Position numbers and translations under genes: made by a program | Part shown: positions 24,901-34,000 of the stretch, in pieces | How positions within the stretch are numbered: position 1 is the stretch's first letter | Layout of the letters: every line of letters begins with the position of its first letter | Assembly: GCF_004027225.2 (NCBI RefSeq) | Contig: NC_044278.2 | Location: 97,394,743-97,458,742, forward strand | DNA: 64,000 bases | Source: Strigops habroptila | Taxonomy: Eukaryota > Chordata > Aves > Psittaciformes > Psittacidae | Direction: 5' to 3' | The notes under the pieces: generated by a model | The model's database searches: none | Told to the model about the DNA's origin: nothing | What the model saw: the letters and a program-made list of their open reading frames with translations, nothing else

Positions 24901-25092
24901 GTAATACAATTTTTCAGTGGTCAAAGAAACAGGCTTTGTTGGTTGTCTATCAAAACCTTTAGCATTTCCTACTTTCTCTTTCAAACAATTTTTTAGGAGT
25001 GAAGACTTATTAATAAAATGTACTTACGATGGTTCTTGCTGTGCACTGGACAACAGCAAACAAAAGGTCATCAAAAATACCAGCCTTTCCAT
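898..25092 (-). CDS. C4-like: Complement C4-like protein, 5' part (coding exons 1-23 of a C3/C4/C5-family gene)
   Basis: This gene encodes a secreted complement protein of the alpha-2-macroglobulin superfamily. Twenty-three coding exons were placed by hand with canonical AG/GT sites. Their lengths sum to 2896 bp (965 codons plus 1 base) with no frame conflict. By homology to C3, the residue layout is: signal peptide 1 to about 19, MG1-MG5 about 22-545, MG6 about 545-590 and 760-825, linker 590-655, basic processing site 659-663, anaphylatoxin 664-742, alpha-prime N-terminus 743-765, MG7 about 825-925, and the start of CUB. C4-like signatures include [37 protein letters not shown] and [13 protein letters not shown]. 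The beta-alpha disulphide cysteines appear conserved (DVCEGK and KGFCIA). The thioester CGEQ exon and everything after it lie beyond base 1, so neither thioester nor C345C can be judged. Introns range from 0.3 to 3.3 kb and carry CR1 fragments. C3 and C5 were considered; a diverged C4 paralogue fits best. Confidence 0.88.
1473..1524 (-). CDS. C4-like: C4-like exon 22: MG7/CUB junction
   Basis: 52 bp, phase 0 in and phase 1 out, with a TTGTACAG acceptor and a strong GTAAGT donor. It reads [17 protein letters not shown]. It aligns with EGAIHREELVYELNP of C4 and joins exon 23 in frame to give [15 protein letters not shown]. It is short (C3 exon 22 is about 67 bp from memory), so it is less certain than its neighbours. 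Confidence 0.78.
2748..2860 (+). repeat. CR1 LINE 3' end fragment (intron 21)
   Basis: The block has the CR1 tail order: ACATGGTTTAGTGGTGGACT, then TTGGACTT, AAAGGTCTTTTCTAACC and a degenerate ATTC-type terminal repeat. It lies opposite to the gene's transcription. Confidence 0.75.
2888..3100 (-). CDS. C4-like: C4-like exon 21: MG7
   Basis: 213 bp, phase 0 at both ends, the length I recall for C3 exon 21. It contains [35 protein letters not shown] and RKKLKVV, equivalent to VSPVEGLC, AFSVVP and SKVLQI of C4. The donor is GTAGGT. Confidence 0.93.
3345..3522 (+). repeat. CR1 LINE 3' end fragment (intron 20)
   Basis: It has the order GGAGTCTCCCTCTTTGGAGA, GACTGGACAAGG, GGTTGGACTA and GGTCCCTTCCAACC, followed by TTCTATGATCCTATG, the CR1 tail and terminal octamer repeat. 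Confidence 0.85.
4228..4367 (-). CDS. C4-like: C4-like exon 20: MG7
   Basis: 140 bp, phase 1 in and phase 0 out. It contains [20 protein letters not shown] and [29 protein letters not shown] follows C4 (SVRRFEQLE) rather than C3 (SVVRNEQVE). The Cys of GFCIA is the alpha-chain partner of the interchain disulphide. Confidence 0.95.
4989..5059 (-). CDS. C4-like: C4-like exon 19: MG6/MG7
   Basis: 71 bp, phase 2 in and phase 1 out. It reads [20 protein letters not shown], the family hallmark DS-[IL]-TTWE. Confidence 0.95.
5277..5388 (-). CDS. C4-like: C4-like exon 18: alpha-prime N-terminus and MG6
   Basis: 112 bp, phase 1 in and phase 2 out. After the predicted cleavage at Arg742 it reads [20 protein letters not shown] and then [15 protein letters not shown]. 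The acidic run resembles the post-cleavage acidic segment of C4/C3 that helps bind C2 or factor B. FPESWWWN is the conserved FPE-[SN]-WLW motif. Confidence 0.94.
6295..6498 (-). CDS. C4-like: C4-like exon 17: anaphylatoxin
   Basis: 204 bp, phase 1 at both ends. It encodes the anaphylatoxin core with all six cysteines: [17 protein letters not shown], then PEC and DCC. KKCCQDG matches KRCCQDG of C4a. The C-terminus is TRTRVGLAR, closer to LGLAR of C3a than to AGLQR of C4a. With exon 16 it makes a 79-residue fragment (664-742), about the usual 74-77. Confidence 0.96.
7406..7477 (-). CDS. C4-like: C4-like exon 16: beta-alpha processing site
   Basis: 72 bp, phase 1 at both ends, the length I recall for C3 exon 16. 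It reads [20 protein letters not shown]. The basic run KKQKR (residues 659-663) replaces RKKR of C4 and RRRR of C3. It precedes SLDFQKK, aligned with NVNFQKA at the C4 alpha-chain start. P4 is Lys rather than the Arg preferred by furin. Confidence 0.93.
7844..7970 (-). CDS. C4-like: C4-like exon 15: linker (LNK)
   Basis: 127 bp, phase 0 in and phase 1 out. It reads [20 protein letters not shown] and then [17 protein letters not shown] is essentially the C4 sequence. Confidence 0.96.
8383..8532 (-). CDS. C4-like: C4-like exon 14: MG6/linker
   Basis: 150 bp, phase 0 at both ends. It reads [20 protein letters not shown] and then [20 protein letters not shown]. The latter segment is more C3-like ([15 protein letters not shown]) than C4-like, although its neighbours on both sides follow C4. 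Confidence 0.93.
9564..9755 (-). CDS. C4-like: C4-like exon 13: MG5/MG6
   Basis: 192 bp, phase 0 at both ends. It reads [12 protein letters not shown] and later [20 protein letters not shown] and [13 protein letters not shown]. The Cys in VCEGK corresponds to the beta-chain cysteine that pairs with the alpha chain in C3 and C4. Confidence 0.95.
9913..10086 (-). other. Candidate cassette exon in intron 12 of the C4-like gene
   Basis: A 174-bp open block (58 codons) is bounded by a TTGTAG acceptor and a CAG|GTTGGG donor. It is phase 0 on both sides and lies between exons 12 and 13. The reading frame is closed by TAG immediately upstream and TAA shortly downstream. It is richer in CpG than its surroundings. 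The peptide ([20 protein letters not shown], then [10 protein letters not shown]) matches no complement domain I know. It could be a real alternative exon, an inserted coding fragment, or chance. Confidence 0.3.
11563..12045 (-). repeat. Old CR1 LINE fragment (intron 12)
   Basis: In reverse orientation it keeps the CR1 3' order, from AGAATCATA at the left end through a degraded copy of the CCAACC and GGAGATC segment to CTCAGCCTGACTTGG further in. It is strongly diverged. Confidence 0.6.
12114..12311 (-). CDS. C4-like: C4-like exon 12: MG5
   Basis: 198 bp, phase 0 at both ends. It contains [20 protein letters not shown] and ends [11 protein letters not shown], matching GSGATFSHYYYM of C4. Direct joining to exon 13 gives YYMVVTKGQV, the conserved strand, so the candidate cassette in intron 12 is not needed for a complete domain. 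Confidence 0.93.
13054..13221 (-). CDS. C4-like: C4-like exon 11: MG4
   Basis: 168 bp, phase 0 at both ends. It begins [20 protein letters not shown], like REMSGSPASGIPVKVSATV in C4. It continues with [19 protein letters not shown]. Confidence 0.92.
13988..14103 (-). CDS. C4-like: C4-like exon 10: MG4 start
   Basis: 116 bp, phase 1 in and phase 0 out, the length I recall for C3 exon 10. It contains [20 protein letters not shown], nearly colinear with [20 protein letters not shown] of human C4. This is diagnostic for C4 over C3 and C5. Confidence 0.95.
14929..15052 (-). CDS. C4-like: C4-like exon 9: MG3
   Basis: 124 bp, phase 0 in and phase 1 out. It reads [20 protein letters not shown] and later [16 protein letters not shown], equivalent to LQGLRLYVAAAIIES of C4. 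Confidence 0.92.
15236..15341 (-). CDS. C4-like: C4-like exon 8: MG3
   Basis: 106 bp, phase 2 in and phase 0 out. It reads [20 protein letters not shown], aligning with [20 protein letters not shown] of human C4, one of the strongest C4-specific matches in the gene. Confidence 0.94.
16685..16935 (+). repeat. Possible very old CR1-like fragment (intron 7)
   Basis: Words such as GAGTTTGTTCAGCCAAGCAA and GGGTATAAGCCACCCAAGGA resemble the interior of diverged avian CR1 copies. No terminal repeat was seen, so the limits are guesses. Confidence 0.35.
17352..17635 (-). repeat. CR1 LINE 3' fragment (intron 7)
   Basis: It starts CATAGAATTATAGAATGGTT and runs through CCAACCCCCCTGCCATGG, CTTGAATACTTCCAGGGATG and ACAGTAAAGAACTT, a well-preserved CR1 3' end in the same orientation as the C4-like gene. 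Confidence 0.9.
18638..18725 (-). CDS. C4-like: C4-like exon 7: MG3 start
   Basis: 88 bp, phase 1 in and phase 2 out. It begins [11 protein letters not shown], corresponding to YVLPNFEVKITP in C4. It ends FDIEAK, in the position of the LDIQARY strand. Intron 7 (15342-18637, 3.3 kb) is the largest of the gene in this window. Confidence 0.9.
19870..19952 (-). CDS. C4-like: C4-like exon 6: MG2/MG3 boundary
   Basis: 83 bp, phase 2 in and phase 1 out, the length I recall for C3 exon 6. It reads [20 protein letters not shown] and then EFEVKIY. The Asn-Val-Ser is a possible N-glycosylation site. The usual EVK-x-YVLP linker has Ile in place of Lys/Glu here. Confidence 0.92.
20838..21242 (-). repeat. 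CR1 LINE 3' fragment (intron 5)
   Basis: It starts CACAGAGTCATAGAATCATA and keeps about 400 bp of the CR1 3' region, including CTTGAACACTTCCAGGGATG and AGTAAAGAATTTCTTCCTAA. It has the same orientation as the host gene and is similar to the copy at 17352. Confidence 0.92.
21565..21650 (-). CDS. C4-like: C4-like exon 5: MG2
   Basis: 86 bp, phase 0 in and phase 2 out. It contains [10 protein letters not shown] and ends FEIPDIAE, like C4 ENSHG and FVIPDISE. The next exon supplies PGTWKI, giving the conserved PDI-[SA]-EPGTWKI junction. Confidence 0.92.
21951..22021 (-). CDS. C4-like: C4-like exon 4: MG2
   Basis: 71 bp, phase 1 in and phase 0 out, the length I recall for C3 exon 4. It reads [17 protein letters not shown] followed by TVTVAVL, matching the YRIF-x-L/V strand of MG2. 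Confidence 0.9.
22705..22888 (-). CDS. C4-like: C4-like exon 3: MG1/MG2 with the [10 protein letters not shown] motif
   Basis: 184 bp, phase 0 in and phase 1 out. It holds the superfamily hallmark [20 protein letters not shown] at its end, equivalent to LFLQTDQPIYNPG in C4 and LFIQTDKTIYTPG in C3. The donor is GTTAAA, weaker than the others in this gene. Confidence 0.93.
23940..24132 (-). CDS. C4-like: C4-like exon 2: MG1
   Basis: 193 bp, phase 2 in and phase 0 out. It encodes the start of the first macroglobulin domain, with [20 protein letters not shown] close to the C4 N-terminal pattern (SPSVVHLG in human C4 as remembered). 193 bp is also the size I recall for C3 exon 2. Confidence 0.92.
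25028..25092 (-). CDS. C4-like: C4-like exon 1: start codon and signal peptide
   Basis: The exon begins ATG at 25092 and reads [17 protein letters not shown] followed by QQEP, a classic short signal peptide with a Leu/Phe-rich core and likely cleavage near the Ser-Ser-Ala. An in-frame TAG four codons upstream rules out a longer start in this exon. The start context has G at +4 but lacks a purine at -3. It ends in phase 2 at a GTAAGT donor, and the next exon completes the Ser codon. A non-coding 5' exon further upstream cannot be excluded. Confidence 0.88.
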
Positions 25093-27985
25093 TGGAAAAC
25101 TCTACATCTGCAAAACAGAAATACCAAACAGCCACTATCAATCTCCTCTTAAGCTGCAGGTTGTAAGAAATGACCTGATGGCATACTGCAGCAAAGAACA
25201 TTGCCTATCCTGGTTATTTATTAATAACTAGCAAAACTGTGCAAGCAATAATGATGGACATGCTAGTGATGCACAGATTAAATAGCCTGGGGAGAGACAA
25301 TCTGGCCTAAGCCATAGTTTTACATTTGATTATTCATTCATTCTCTTCCCAGCTTCAATATTTTCACGATAGCAACTAGAAGTCATGTGCAGAGAGTTTT
25401 CACAAATATGGCAAAGGCAATCCCCAAATCAAACAAGACACCATGGCTAAAAAGCATTTGTCAAGCACTTCTAAATGGAGACAAATGTGACAGGTCCCTT
25501 CTCCATTAACTTCCCTACTTCTTCAGGTCTTCTCTACTTAGCCCTAGGCATTTCTGTGGTCCAGCAAAGTTGAGCGAAAGCTCCTGGTTTAGATAGCACC
25601 AAAGGAGTTGTGCTGGAAATCTGCCTGTACGACTCAGTCCCAATCTGTAGTGCTTGAAGGCATTCATGCTTTTAACTTGAGTGGAATTAAAATAGATGTC
25701 TTCGTCTGAGCCACTCAGCTCAGTTTTGCTTTATGGTCAAGACAGAGGGCTTTTTCAGAGTGTAATTAGTCTCATCTTAGCATGAGCACATAAGCTCATC
25801 AGCTGAAGGCATTTCAGACTGCAGGAAAGACAGAGTCTCTTAAAAGGCAGGATACTCAAAAAAGGGGACAAAAAAATGCATCTGAGGGATAACTGTTTGT
25901 GCAGGAGCCAGTTTTGATCGAAGGCAAATGAAATAACAAATCAAAACTTACCAGGTTTCATTTTTGCAAGACTTTACTGGATTGTTGTCTCACAAACATT
26001 ATTTTGTTGACTAATGAGAATGGAAAATTGCCCATCTGATTAACAGGCAGGTCAAATCCCAGAAATGATCACATGGCTGCCCAAAAGTTCTGGTGATAAA
26101 CTGCCCTTTAATACACCACGTTTAAATGTGTGTCTATAATTATTAGCAATGGATGCCTTAAATCACACCTCCATTATTTGTAAGGTGAATTCACGCTCAC
26201 AGCAAGGGCTACTTGCACTGTGAGGGTGAAGGGACCTCCACCTCACCCCACTCCTTGCCTAAGAGACATCCCTTTCCTTGCTCTCCAGACAAACTGCTTT
26301 AAGACAAGAGGTAGGGGAATAGAAGAAGGTGTAAGGTGTCAACAAACCAGTTCTCTATTTTACACTGTGTGTCACAAGTGTGGTATCTCCCTCTGAGACA
26401 AAAACAGGTAGATGGCAAGTAGTTTCTGTCAACTGGTGGTCACAAGAAGTACCAGCAGCAGTAGCAAAAAGAATGTTTCTGGCTTCAAACTCATGTCAGC
26501 AAAGGCTAAGTTTTGCCTGCTCTAGGCATAGTTTTTTTAGAGACAGTTGCCTTCACCCTTCCTCTTCTGGTTTCTACTCTCCCTTCAGCTGTTGACAGGG
26601 GTGAGCAGGTGAGAAAAGGTACCTCACCTTCCTAAGGGTCCAAATACATGCTTTTTGGGAGATGCTTGCAGGAGATCAGAAGTGGGAACTGTTAAAATCA
26701 GAGTTATTTTCACTCTGTCCTCCTTCCCCACCCTCTCAATTCCTCTGCAGTTATGCCCTGAAAAAAATGACTTATTTGCATGCCAAAATCACATAATTTT
26801 CCTCAGGGCCTCTGGCCTCCAAGACCCAAGCTAGTTGGTGAGCAGCAGCAGAGATTTTCGTAACCAATATGGTCTATGCTCGGGACAAAGACAGAGATTT
26901 TGTGAAAGAAGTTTTGTTGAGAACAGGGCTCATGCTCTCCCCAGGGAGCAGAAGAGGCTTGTTAAACTTGCAGCTGGTAAAATCAGAAATTCTCACTCTT
27001 GCATGAACAAAGAGAATGAGGGAAGCTAATTAAGAGCAGCAGAAACTGTGGAGCATGCTGAGGCTCTGGCCATTTTCAGAAACAGTTCCATTGCTAGGTC
27101 TACATGGCTACTGTCCAAGGTCAGGGCTGATGCAATCACTGAGTGATTTCAGTGACTAAAACAGAAAAAGAAACTAAAATTAATGGATCCTTTATATTTT
27201 AATCCAGAGAAATAAAAAATAATAATAAAAAATAATTAATATCCACAAGGTCAATACCCTTTTATTGACAAACACATACAGAGATCTCCCAGCTGAAAAG
27301 TCGACACAACCAGCATGGGTTTCCTACTCCTGAAGTCACTAGAAAGGCAACTTTGCACTGTGGAGTCACACCAAAATCTCACTGTTGTGCCGGTCTTTAT
27401 CAGAGAGCAGGAGAAGTGCTTTCCATTGTCCAGGCTGGCTTGTTTGTCAGGGCACTGAGGTCTGTTTGTACAGCTATACAAATAGCCGACTATGAACTCA
27501 CAGTGAGACATTTTCACAGATTGCTTTTTAAAGGGGACTTTGCAAAAACCGTTTTTTGCTTTCAACTGTTTTTAATTGGATTTGCACACTTTTGCTTCCT
27601 TGTGAAGTATGAGTATGTATACGTGTGTACATAATGGCAATCCATAGCAATGTGTTGCATAACCATTTTATACTTGAATTTAAGGAGATGTTCTGACTCT
27701 TAATAAAGGCATTTGTTCTCCAAGATATAAACCAATAATTGTAATTAAATATGGATTTTTCTCTCTGTCTCTCACAAACACAAAAGAGCAAGAGAATACA
27801 TAACCTTTTAGACTTAAAAATCCTTATGCTTTATCTGTCTCTGGGTTTGTATAAAATGATCATTGCACTGGTTCTCTAGTATTACAGATTTTTCAGATTG
27901 GCTGGGATTGTGATTCCTAATGTAATGCAAAATATTCCAGTCTAAAGCCACATTAAAATATAACAAAATGAAATTAAATGAAATG
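25093..27985. promoter_or_regulatory. 5' flank of the C4-like gene
   Basis: This is the upstream side of exon 1. No clear TATA box or CpG island was seen. The one conspicuous element is the dyad at 25212-25229, listed separately. From about 25300 to 27985 nothing recognisable was found; short ORFs here look random. Confidence 0.35.
25212..25229. promoter_or_regulatory. Possible HNF1/FOX-type dyad upstream of the C4-like gene
   Basis: GGTTATTTATTAATAACT contains the inverted repeat GTTATT-TATT-AATAAC, about 120 bp upstream of the start codon. HNF1 sites (GTTAATNATTAAC) drive many liver plasma-protein genes, but this copy deviates in half-site and spacing. It is an inference only. Confidence 0.25.
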
Positions 27986-28036
27986 ATAAAATAAAATAAA
28001 ATAAAATAAAATAAAATAAAATAAAATAAAATAAAA
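27986..28036. repeat. (ATAAA)n microsatellite
   Basis: About ten perfect ATAAA units. The repeat produces artificial open frames on the minus strand and is likely length-polymorphic. Confidence 0.95.
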
Positions 28037-31000
28037 TTCCCTCGGTTGAAGGTCTCCAGCATATGAATGAAAGAGAGAACACAGAAAACTCACCATCAAA
28101 TAACTTCTGCACCCACTCTTTTTCTAAAGGCAAAGTCCTCTCCTATTTACCCACCAGCTACTTTTCACCTATTGATCCTTCAGCTGACCCACAGTCCAGT
28201 CCAGTATGTGGAAAGATGGTCTGGCATTAATGTATAACATATAAGAAGGAAATAGTAAACCCTGAATGCAGGGAGACAGACTTGCTTTATTTTGAATATA
28301 TACTATCTCTCCTTTTAGTAGCTTCATTTGAACTTTGTAGGCTTTCACAGTCTTTTGGGCACGAGCAGTAGTTTTTGTTCTTTGGCTTGAAGTGCTTCCA
28401 AAAGGCTTTTTCCCCTCAATCTGACTAAGTACTAACAAGACCAAACTCTTCTTTCACTTTCTCAATGCACTCTTTCACCTTTTCCTGGCAGAAAGGTACA
28501 AAGGACAGCTTCACAAAGCACGTTTTACAAATAAGCACTGTGGTGATATCCTCTTTGCCGAGTTACAGGGAATTGTGATAAACACAAAAGGCAATAATTC
28601 ACTTCTGGCATTTCAGAAAATTAGATTTTGAAATCTGTTTTCACAAGCAAGCCATGAACTGTGGGTCTAATTTGAATGGTTCCTCTTAGCAGCAGGGTAA
28701 TTTCTCTTTAGCATCAACGTAAATTGAAGATGTAAATTTAGACTATACATTTTTCCCTTTACCATAATTGTTCTTTTTGTCCATATTTTCTTTAAATATT
28801 CTGCATTTAGTGCTCCTAAGAGTATCTGCTGGGGAAAAAAAAAAAAAGAAATCTATTTAAATGAGGAAAACTGATATATTCATGGGTTTTTCTGCTCTCA
28901 TTTAGGAGCCTGGGTTTTTTGGGGATTAAGCAACCAGCCTTAGTTTTTTCTCATGGGTTCCTCCTTCATTTTTCCAGTAAGTAGGCTTAATTCTATGATT
29001 TTCTTAACACAGTGCCAAAAAAAAAAAAAAAAAGAAGAAAAAAGAAAGAAAGAAATTTAGGATTTGTGAAAAATATACAAAACCTGCACTACTTCTGGGA
29101 ATGTAATAGGTTGCAAAAGTGACCTATATAAAAGAGTATGTGGTTTTTTAGGTCAAGCAATAATTGTGTTATACTACTGACACAATATTTCACCCTACTG
29201 TAATAATGCATCCTGGGGTTTGGGTCAACTACGTTTTTAAGAATCACAGAGCTTTTGGCTCCTCTAAGAAATGTAGGTCAAATCTAATAAATATAACAAC
29301 TAGAGCCTTGCTGAGAGGAAAATCCATTGGACAGGACATGGCCAGGAGAGGAGATGTCTGAACATGCAGATGGAGCTATCACCCCAGCTGAAAGCAAAAA
29401 GCTGCTGTAAAAGGGGAATAAAACAACTTGGCCTTAATCATAGAGGGTGTTTGGGGTGCTGCCATTATACCCAAACATCTTGAGACTGTCCACAGTCTTA
29501 TTCTCAAAACCATCCTTTGTTATGGTGTTTTTTTTTGTTTGGTTTTGGGTTTTTTTTGGTTTTTTTTTAGTTTTTTATTTTCTTTCAATTTCACTATGAA
29601 ACCCAAAGACAACCCATTTTTTCCTTGCTGCCAACTGTAACAAATATTCATTACTTACAAAATTTAATGTATTTCAAGTATTTTGATCCTTCCCATCTTG
29701 TCAATTTTTCTGGACTGTAATGAACATAACTGTCTCTTTAGGGCATTCTTTTCTTCTCCTTTTCATGGGAGAAAAAGATAAGAAGTTAAAAAAGCAAAAG
29801 GCATCTTGATCATATCAATGGCAAAAGATAAAATTTTAACTAGCTGAGAAGAATAAGAATAAAGTTTACACATCCATGTCTGTGAATTTGTAAGCATATA
29901 ATCAAATCAAACTAGTCTTTTATATTGGCAGATTTAAAAAAGTAATTTATAACTATTACTGACCCTTACCCCTTGCATTTCCTGACTTGTTAAATGGAGA
30001 TACTCTAATGTTCCAGACAATTGCACAATTATTCTAAAAAACGTTTCGCAAACGAAAATGAGGAAAAAAAATGACATGCCATGTACAACCACAGCTAGCC
30101 ATGTGCTTCTCTGCCACTGGCAGCTTTCCTTGTTCTGATCTGCAAATTATACCTAAAATCTTCATTTCACCCACTAACTCAGAGGAACATGAGACACCAG
30201 AAAGCAAAACACCACTTAGCCTAACGATGGGACAGAGCCAGGGACTTTGAAGGGAAGCATGTGGGCCTGCTGTAGTACTGTACACACAGAGCCCTTGTAC
30301 TGTCCAGTGGGCAGCTCCACCACGGCAGCAAGCTTTAATGAAGAACTGTGAAATTGCCAGTCCTACTTTATGAGACCCCCTTCTACCTTCCAGATGGGAA
30401 CTAGGAGCAATGGGGAGCACAGGCTGCTTGTATGTGAGCTGCGTACCTTAGCTCCGCCAAGTCAATACAGCCAGTGGGTTTTGAAAAATGATTTGGGTTA
30501 TCCTATTGGAGGAACCTATCCCAGTGTGCTCTGAATGCCCAAACATGTGTAAAAAAAGAAGAGAAAAGGAGTAATACCAGGTGACCCACTGGCAATTCAG
30601 ATTCAAACAAGCATTATCTTCTGAGATACCTCTTGTGGGATTCATTGTGGGATACTGAGAGCCACTCACCTGCTGACATCACAGCCTTTGCTCAGCTGTC
30701 TCCAAAACCAACTTGTCTTGATAGAATTCCATGTTTCTATCTGGCTTTTTAACCTACTGCCTAGTCTATCATCTCTCAAGAAAGCATACCAGCAAAAGCA
30801 GTGCTTGCTGTTCAAGCCATATTTTAAGGGTAAGCTTTTAGAAAGTCAGTGGTGTTCTCAGCTGGCAGTTCAGAGCTAGTCATGAACACCTTGCTCTACC
30901 CAGCTACATCAGCTTCATGGCATTAGACTCTGGAAGGCAAAGTGAAATGTTTTGTGCTGACCAGCACCGTTTATTGCCAAGAACAAGCCTTATCTCACTT

Positions 31001-34000
31001 GCATCCTTTCTGAAGTGATTTTTGCAGTCAGAAGCCTGACCCCTCTCCACGCCTTATGGACTTTCTGATTTACTGCTACACACTCTTCTTTCCCACTCCC
31101 TGCAAGTCAAAAGCTTATCTGGGAAAACATGGGGCCCCTATTCTGTGTTCCAGCTAAATTCCACTTATGACTAGAAGGGAGGGGGAAAGATTATTTTAAA
31201 TCGTTTTTAAGCTCCCCATATTTCATGGTAAGCAGAGGCCTAGCTTCACTTCTAAGGAATTAAAGCACCTTAAGGTTTTGTGATATAGGGCCAGCTATTT
31301 AGGAATGCTAACACTTCTCTGGCACACAGAAATAGGTGGAGAGGGTCTTTGTCTTCTCTGTCATAACATGAATCTCTGAGGTTAAAAGAACACAGAGACA
31401 AAATACACCTTCTAAGGATATTTATTTTACTCTTTTTACCTATTCCTCTTTACGGTCTGCAGATAGCCCTTCTGCCAGGCGGGTTATAGTAGAAATAAGG
31501 GCTGGCTTAATTGTATTTACAGTGCTCTTAATGAAAAAATAACCCTATCTGCAACTCAGATATCTGAAAGTGCCCTCTCTAAGGACTCAGACAGGCAGGA
31601 TCCCCTATGCAGAGCAGTCCAACACCATATAAAAGCAAGATAATGTGTATAAGGTACAGAAGAATGCAGCTGTGAGCTTAGGAAAACACCCCTCATGCAA
31701 ACACAGATAAAGAAAAAGACATTCCTCCCTTTTCTGCAGCCCAGAGAGATGTACCTTGACCATCTCCATATCTGCCTGCAAATGTGACCCATAAACACCA
31801 GTTCTGTGGCTACGTACATCCCCCTGCCCTCACTCCTGGCTGCTGCTCTTCACCTCTGTCACCTAACACAGAACTATCTCCTGCCTACATGGTCTTCACT
31901 GCAAAGTCCTCAATGAAAAGAAGCTAAGACCCAAGAACACAGCCCTAGCTTCTTGGAAAGGAGCACGCCACTTGTTAGTGGTTAAAGAACAGAAAATAAA
32001 GTATTTCTCATACCTTGGAGCTTGGAGAGCCAGCCAGGCCTTGCCAAAGTCCAAGTTATAGTTATGGATACTCCTTAAATGGCATTAGATGAAAAATGGG
32101 TAGGAAAATCTATGCAGAGGAAGCTGCTCATACCCATAATGTTGTGCTTTATTTGGGATAACGGAAGACTAAGATCCTGGGATAAACTTGGGGCAGGGGG
32201 AGGTAGTGACATAAGAAACACCCCTTGTGTTTGTTTTTTGGAGGGGAATAGCGATCATCAGCAATACAAAAACTCAGGTTAAAATTCAATTAAACACAAA
32301 AGCAAAACTTTGGGGCTGGAACTCTGTTGTGATCTCCCCATCCCACTGGTTTTTTGTGTTAGTGTGCAAGTGGGGATGCCCAGGGTGCCCTGGCAGAAGC
32401 TTTTCAGCATCCTTGCATCAGTGAAAGGAGAGGAGGGAGATTCATCCAGAGCATCTCTGAAGGGAAGTGTATATGTGCGGGTGTATGTGTGGAGGTGAAG
32501 GAGCTGAGGATAAGAAGGTAAAAGAACAGATATAGATCTTTGTCCAGTGGAGTCCTTACAGAGAGACTGGATGAAGCATCACCTTCCTCCTCCCCCTTTA
32601 CTTTTCCAGTAACAGTGGTCAGAATTAACCTAGTTTCTGGTTTCCTTTGAAACCCTTTAGTGAACATGTTTATTGTAACAGCCAGAGTGCAAACACTAAA
32701 GAAAAGTCTGTGAATAGAGATTTTGGTGGTTCAGAGGGATTTAAGAGATGTTTGCATGTGTAGGTTTACCTGCATGTGTGTGTGCCTACACACATCTGTG
32801 TGCAGGCGTGCACTCATTTTATAGAGGTTTCCAGTGGTTAGTGGGACTGTGCTATAGCCGAAAAGAACAGAAGGTGGCAGGTTTTCAACATTTTCACGCA
32901 GCAAAAAAGCACACTAAATGAAATGCAGGAAGGAGCTACAGTAAAAGGAAAATGAGAAGGTAATAAAAGAAAAGGATACAGAAGGAAAAAGACAGCTGAG
33001 CCTAGACCATGTCCGATTTGATATCTCTCTGCTGTTAATGATTGTATTAACACTGAAGGCGATTTATTTTCCCCATTTTTGCAATGTAATTCACTAATTC
33101 CATAAGGGCTGATTTTACTAAACTCTGAAAAAAAGCCTGGTCAGTTCTGATGCATTTAATTTTCAGTACTTCTACATTTTATGAAAATTGTGAAATGCAG
33201 GTGTGTAGTTTTTCCTCAAAAGTATTGTTCGTTTGTTTGTTTGTTTGTAGGGTTTTTTTTGTTTGTTTTTCTTAGTGATAGAATTCACACAGTGTGGCTA
33301 GTTTATCAAGATCTAGATCAGGAAGATAAATGTGGCTCTGACAGTTTCCCTTTAAAGTGCAAGTACATGAGAGAGAGCATCAGGCAAAAAGGAGAATGAA
33401 TTTACATTTGCCAGAAAATTATGAAGCAAAACCCCAAAAGAAATAAATCAGAGAAGATGACAGAACTATTTGTTCTCACATCACTAAATTAAGATCTTTC
33501 TGAATATTCAAACAGGCTTTGTGAAACTGTTCCCACAAACAGGTGCCTTTTATCCTGAAGGCACTCCCTTGGCCTGCCTACTTTTCTTTTAAGCACACAT
33601 TTATCTATTTTTCCAACCCACCGATCTCTTTTAAGCAACAGGTTCGCCTCACACTGTGTGATAGCAGCACAAAAAGACCCGTGTGCAGCCAGTGTTGGTG
33701 ACTTACCAGGTGGAATGCTCCTTGTGTCCTTGTGTCTTGAGCTCTGCTTTTCACTTGATTCTGCAACTAATTGCTGCAGCTCGTTTAATGAGAAGAGGAC
33801 TGAATATTAGGTTTGAGTGCTCCAAAGGGACAGCAAGGGCTGGTCTGAGCTGGAGCAAAGCAACATCTCCTGCACTGGCCAGGGGTGCCAGGAGCCACCA
33901 TGGAGTTAAGGTCCCATCCAAAGGCATTCACGTGGGAATAAAGCGGCACCTCTGTTGCCCCCTAGAGAAATTCTGGGCTGTGTCTGACAGAAAATGGTTC

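Noticed and set aside
898..25092. Assignment as C3 or C5
   Set aside because: Several exons (8, 10, 12, 15, 20) follow C4-specific wording. Only exon 14 and the GLAR end favour C3, and no region favours C5.
27814..28133. Minus-strand ORFs with repeated Ile-Leu-Phe-Tyr-Phe
   Set aside because: They are translations of the (ATAAA)n microsatellite.
30034..30420. 128-codon minus-strand ORF in the spacer
   Set aside because: No recognisable domain, splice context or start context. The composition looks like random read-through.
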